31,740 nucleotides of DNA from DSAR01 sp034437315 (GTDB lineage Bacteria; Chloroflexota; Anaerolineae; B4-G1), in the NCBI GenBank assembly GCA_034437315.1, contig DAOTUC010000203.1, forward strand, positions 1 through 31,740, given 5' to 3'. Position 1 is the first letter of the stretch. Each line of letters begins with the position of its first letter. The position numbers were made by a program, and so were the translations under genes. The notes below the pieces were generated by a model that saw only the letters and a program-made list of their open reading frames with translations, was not told where the DNA came from and ran no database searches. Shown one piece after another: positions 30,231 to 31,740 of the stretch.

Positions 30231-31592
30231 TGCGCCCAGAATTTCCATAAAACGGATAGCGGTCTCAATCCCTCGATAGAAATTTGGTAGATAGAATTTC
30301 TCGTTGGGCGAATGCAAACGGTCGTCGGGGAGGCCAAAACCCATCAGGACCGTCTCAATATCCAGCACCTGCTGGAACAACGCCACGACGGGGATCGACC
30401 CTCCTTCACGGGCAAAGACCGGTTCTTGACCAAAGACCTCGGTGTAGGCCTGGAAAGCGGCCTGCATCGCCGGGCTGTCGCGGCGCACGATGGCCCCCTC
30501 GCCGCCGTGCAAATCGCGCACCTCAACCGAGACGGTCGGCGGCGCAATCCGCTTCAGGTAATCAGCGGCCAATTGGGCGATCTCCGCCGGGTCCTGATCG
30601 GGGACCAGGCGCATCGAAATCTTGGCGAAAGCTTTGCCTGGGAGCACGGTCTTGGCTCCGGGCTGAATGTAGCCGCCCCACATCCCGTTGACGTCCAGGG
30701 TAGGGCGCACCGAAACCCGCTCAACGATCGTATAGCCTGGCTCTCCCCAATCGTCCTGCACGCCGGTCTCCTCGAGCCACGCATCCCGGTCGAAAGGCAA
30801 TTTTGCGATCTCCGCCCGCTCCTCAGCCGAAAGCTCCCGCGCCCTGTCGTAGAAGCCGGGAATGGCGATTCGCCCATCCTCGTCGTGGAGTTGGGCGACC
30901 ATCGCGCACAGGGCGTTGATCGGATTGTGCACCGCGCCCCCATAGGCGCCGGAATGCAAATCGTGATCCGGCCCGGTCACCTCGACCTCGACGTAGGCGA
31001 TGCCCCGTAACCCGTAGACGATGGATGGCGTGTCCTTGCCCAGGATGTGGGTATCGGAGATCAGGCCCACGTCGGCGTCCAATAGATCGACAGACTCCTG
31101 GACGAAGGGCGCCAAACTCGGGCTGCCGCACTCCTCTTCCCCCTCGAAGATGCACTTGACGTTGACCGGCGGACTGCCGTTCGTCTCCGCCAGCGCCTCG
31201 ACCGCCTTGACGTGGATGTACAATTGGCCTTTGTCGTCGGACGCCCCGCGCGCGAAGAGGTCCTCCCCTACGATGGTCGGCTCAAACGGCGGGGTCTTCC
31301 ACTCATCCAGTGGATCGGGAGGCTGCACATCATAGTGACCATAGATCAAGACGGTCGGCGCGTCATCCCCGGCCTCCAGCCATTCGGCGTACACCACGGG
31401 ATGACCAGCAGTCGGCAAGACATCCGCCCTGGGAAAGCCCGCCGCCAGCAATTTATCGCGCAACCAACCGGCCGCGTGGTCGACGTCCGGCTTGTGCTCG
31501 AGCTGCGTGCTCACACTGGGGATGCGCAAGAATTCTTGAAGTTCCGACAGGAATCTATCCTGGTTGAATTGCACGTACGCTAGAGCGTTCAA
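30228..31592 (-). CDS. M20 family metallopeptidase (dipeptidase)
   Basis: 454 residues. M20 signatures are LIYGHYDVQPPDP (first metal His and Asp), LFARGASDDKGQ (bridging Asp), FEGEEECGSPS (catalytic and metal Glu), DLHSGAYGGAVHNP and the C-terminal LHSPNEKFYL with the last metal His. It belongs to the CNDP/PepV-like dipeptidase branch, which uses two Zn ions to hydrolyse short peptides in the cytoplasm. The chosen start is TTG 31592, 4 nt after GAGGTG. A GTG six codons further in is the alternative. No signal peptide is seen. A large inverted repeat lies about 50 bp upstream. Confidence 0.92.
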   Translation of the reverse strand: MNALAYVQFNQDRFLSELQEFLRIPSVSTQLEHKPDVDHAAGWLRDKLLAAGFPRADVLPTAGHPVVYAEWLEAGDDAPTVLIYGHYDVQPPDPLDEWKTPPFEPTIVGEDLFARGASDDKGQLYIHVKAVEALAETNGSPPVNVKCIFEGEEECGSPSLAPFVQESVDLLDADVGLISDTHILGKDTPSIVYGLRGIAYVEVEVTGPDHDLHSGAYGGAVHNPINALCAMVAQLHDEDGRIAIPGFYDRARELSAEERAEIAKLPFDRDAWLEETGVQDDWGEPGYTIVERVSVRPTLDVNGMWGGYIQPGAKTVLPGKAFAKISMRLVPDQDPAEIAQLAADYLKRIAPPTVSVEVRDLHGGEGAIVRRDSPAMQAAFQAYTEVFGQEPVFAREGGSIPVVALFQQVLDIETVLMGFGLPDDRLHSPNEKFYLPNFYRGIETAIRFMEILGA

Positions 31593-31640
31593 TAGACACC
31601 TCTGAATAGATAACTTGGTTCTCTGGGATTTCGCATGGCG

Positions 31641-31737
31641 AGACCCTAAAGGTTTTGCTCAAGGCCGCGCAAACAACGTTTTTGCCTTAAACAATGACCT
31701 TTTTCCATCAAAACCAGCGCAAAAACCTTTAGGGTCT
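31641..31737. repeat. Inverted repeat with 18-19 bp arms at the right edge
   Basis: Arm AGACCCTAAAGGTTTTGC (31641-31658) is matched in reverse by 31719-31737, which reads ACCTTTAGGGTCT at its outer end. The only difference is one extra A in an A-run. The inner 60 bp have a smaller inverted pair (AAGGC at 31661, GCCTT at 31684) and are AT-richer than the flanks. No gene is present in 31593-31740. It could be a small non-coding mobile-element-like palindrome, or the end of something that continues outside the window. Confidence 0.7.
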
Positions 31738-31740
31738 ATG

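Overview
The window is GC-rich bacterial chromosome, most probably from the Chloroflexota (Anaerolineae- or Caldilineae-like). That placement is an inference. It rests on Thr-Pro-rich linkers in a lipoprotein, a mix of ATG, GTG and TTG starts, several promoters sitting almost on the start codon, and degenerate 7-8 bp tandem repeats in intergenic DNA. No rRNA, tRNA, CRISPR array or transposase was recognised.

Left part (1-7420): a truncated QTMAN/DUF3524-type glycosyltransferase diverges from a run of plus-strand genes. These encode a small LiaI-like membrane protein, a Cys/Met-metabolism PLP enzyme, a PIG-L/LmbE deacetylase, a family 2 glycosyltransferase, a polyprenyl glycosylphosphotransferase (surface polysaccharide initiation) and a ketopantoate reductase. 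A TIGR04076 protein follows on the minus strand, then the decayed 3' half of a proline racemase gene.

Central part (7458-19164): the highlight is a ten-gene, minus-strand glycerol/dihydroxyacetone (DHA) cluster. In transcription order it reads glpF, dhaK, dhaL, glpK, etfB, etfA, glpA-like, a small membrane protein, a zinc-ribbon methyltransferase, and a DhaM-HPr-enzyme I fusion. GlpF imports glycerol. GlpK makes glycerol-3-phosphate (G3P). A GlpA-type flavoprotein lacking the usual iron-sulfur tail probably oxidises G3P to DHAP and passes electrons to the neighbouring ETF. DhaK-DhaL phosphorylate DHA using PEP, through a complete three-step phosphorelay carried on one 849-residue protein. Upstream of glpF lie a strong promoter, two copies of a 15-bp palindrome and a leader of about 280 nt. 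The leader has two long-range helices and ends in an intrinsic terminator about 150 nt before glpF. It is a candidate riboswitch or protein-controlled attenuator for the cluster. GC-rich hairpins lie in three of the intergenic gaps of the operon.

Right part (19214-31740): a zinc-ribbon GNAT acetyltransferase gene overlaps a pdxA-family gene on the minus strand. Divergent from them are a LipM-like lipoyl-pathway acyltransferase and a DUF503/YlxP protein. Next come a large membrane-anchored TPR protein, a small secreted protein, an OmpR-type two-component system, a lipoprotein lytic transglycosylase and an M20 peptidase. A near-perfect inverted repeat closes the window.

Two patterns recur. One is in-phase 7-8 bp tandem repeats at six intergenic sites, the largest being 14 heptamers directly in front of the response regulator. 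The other is promoters whose predicted transcription start falls on or within about 10 nt of the AUG, suggesting leaderless or nearly leaderless mRNAs.
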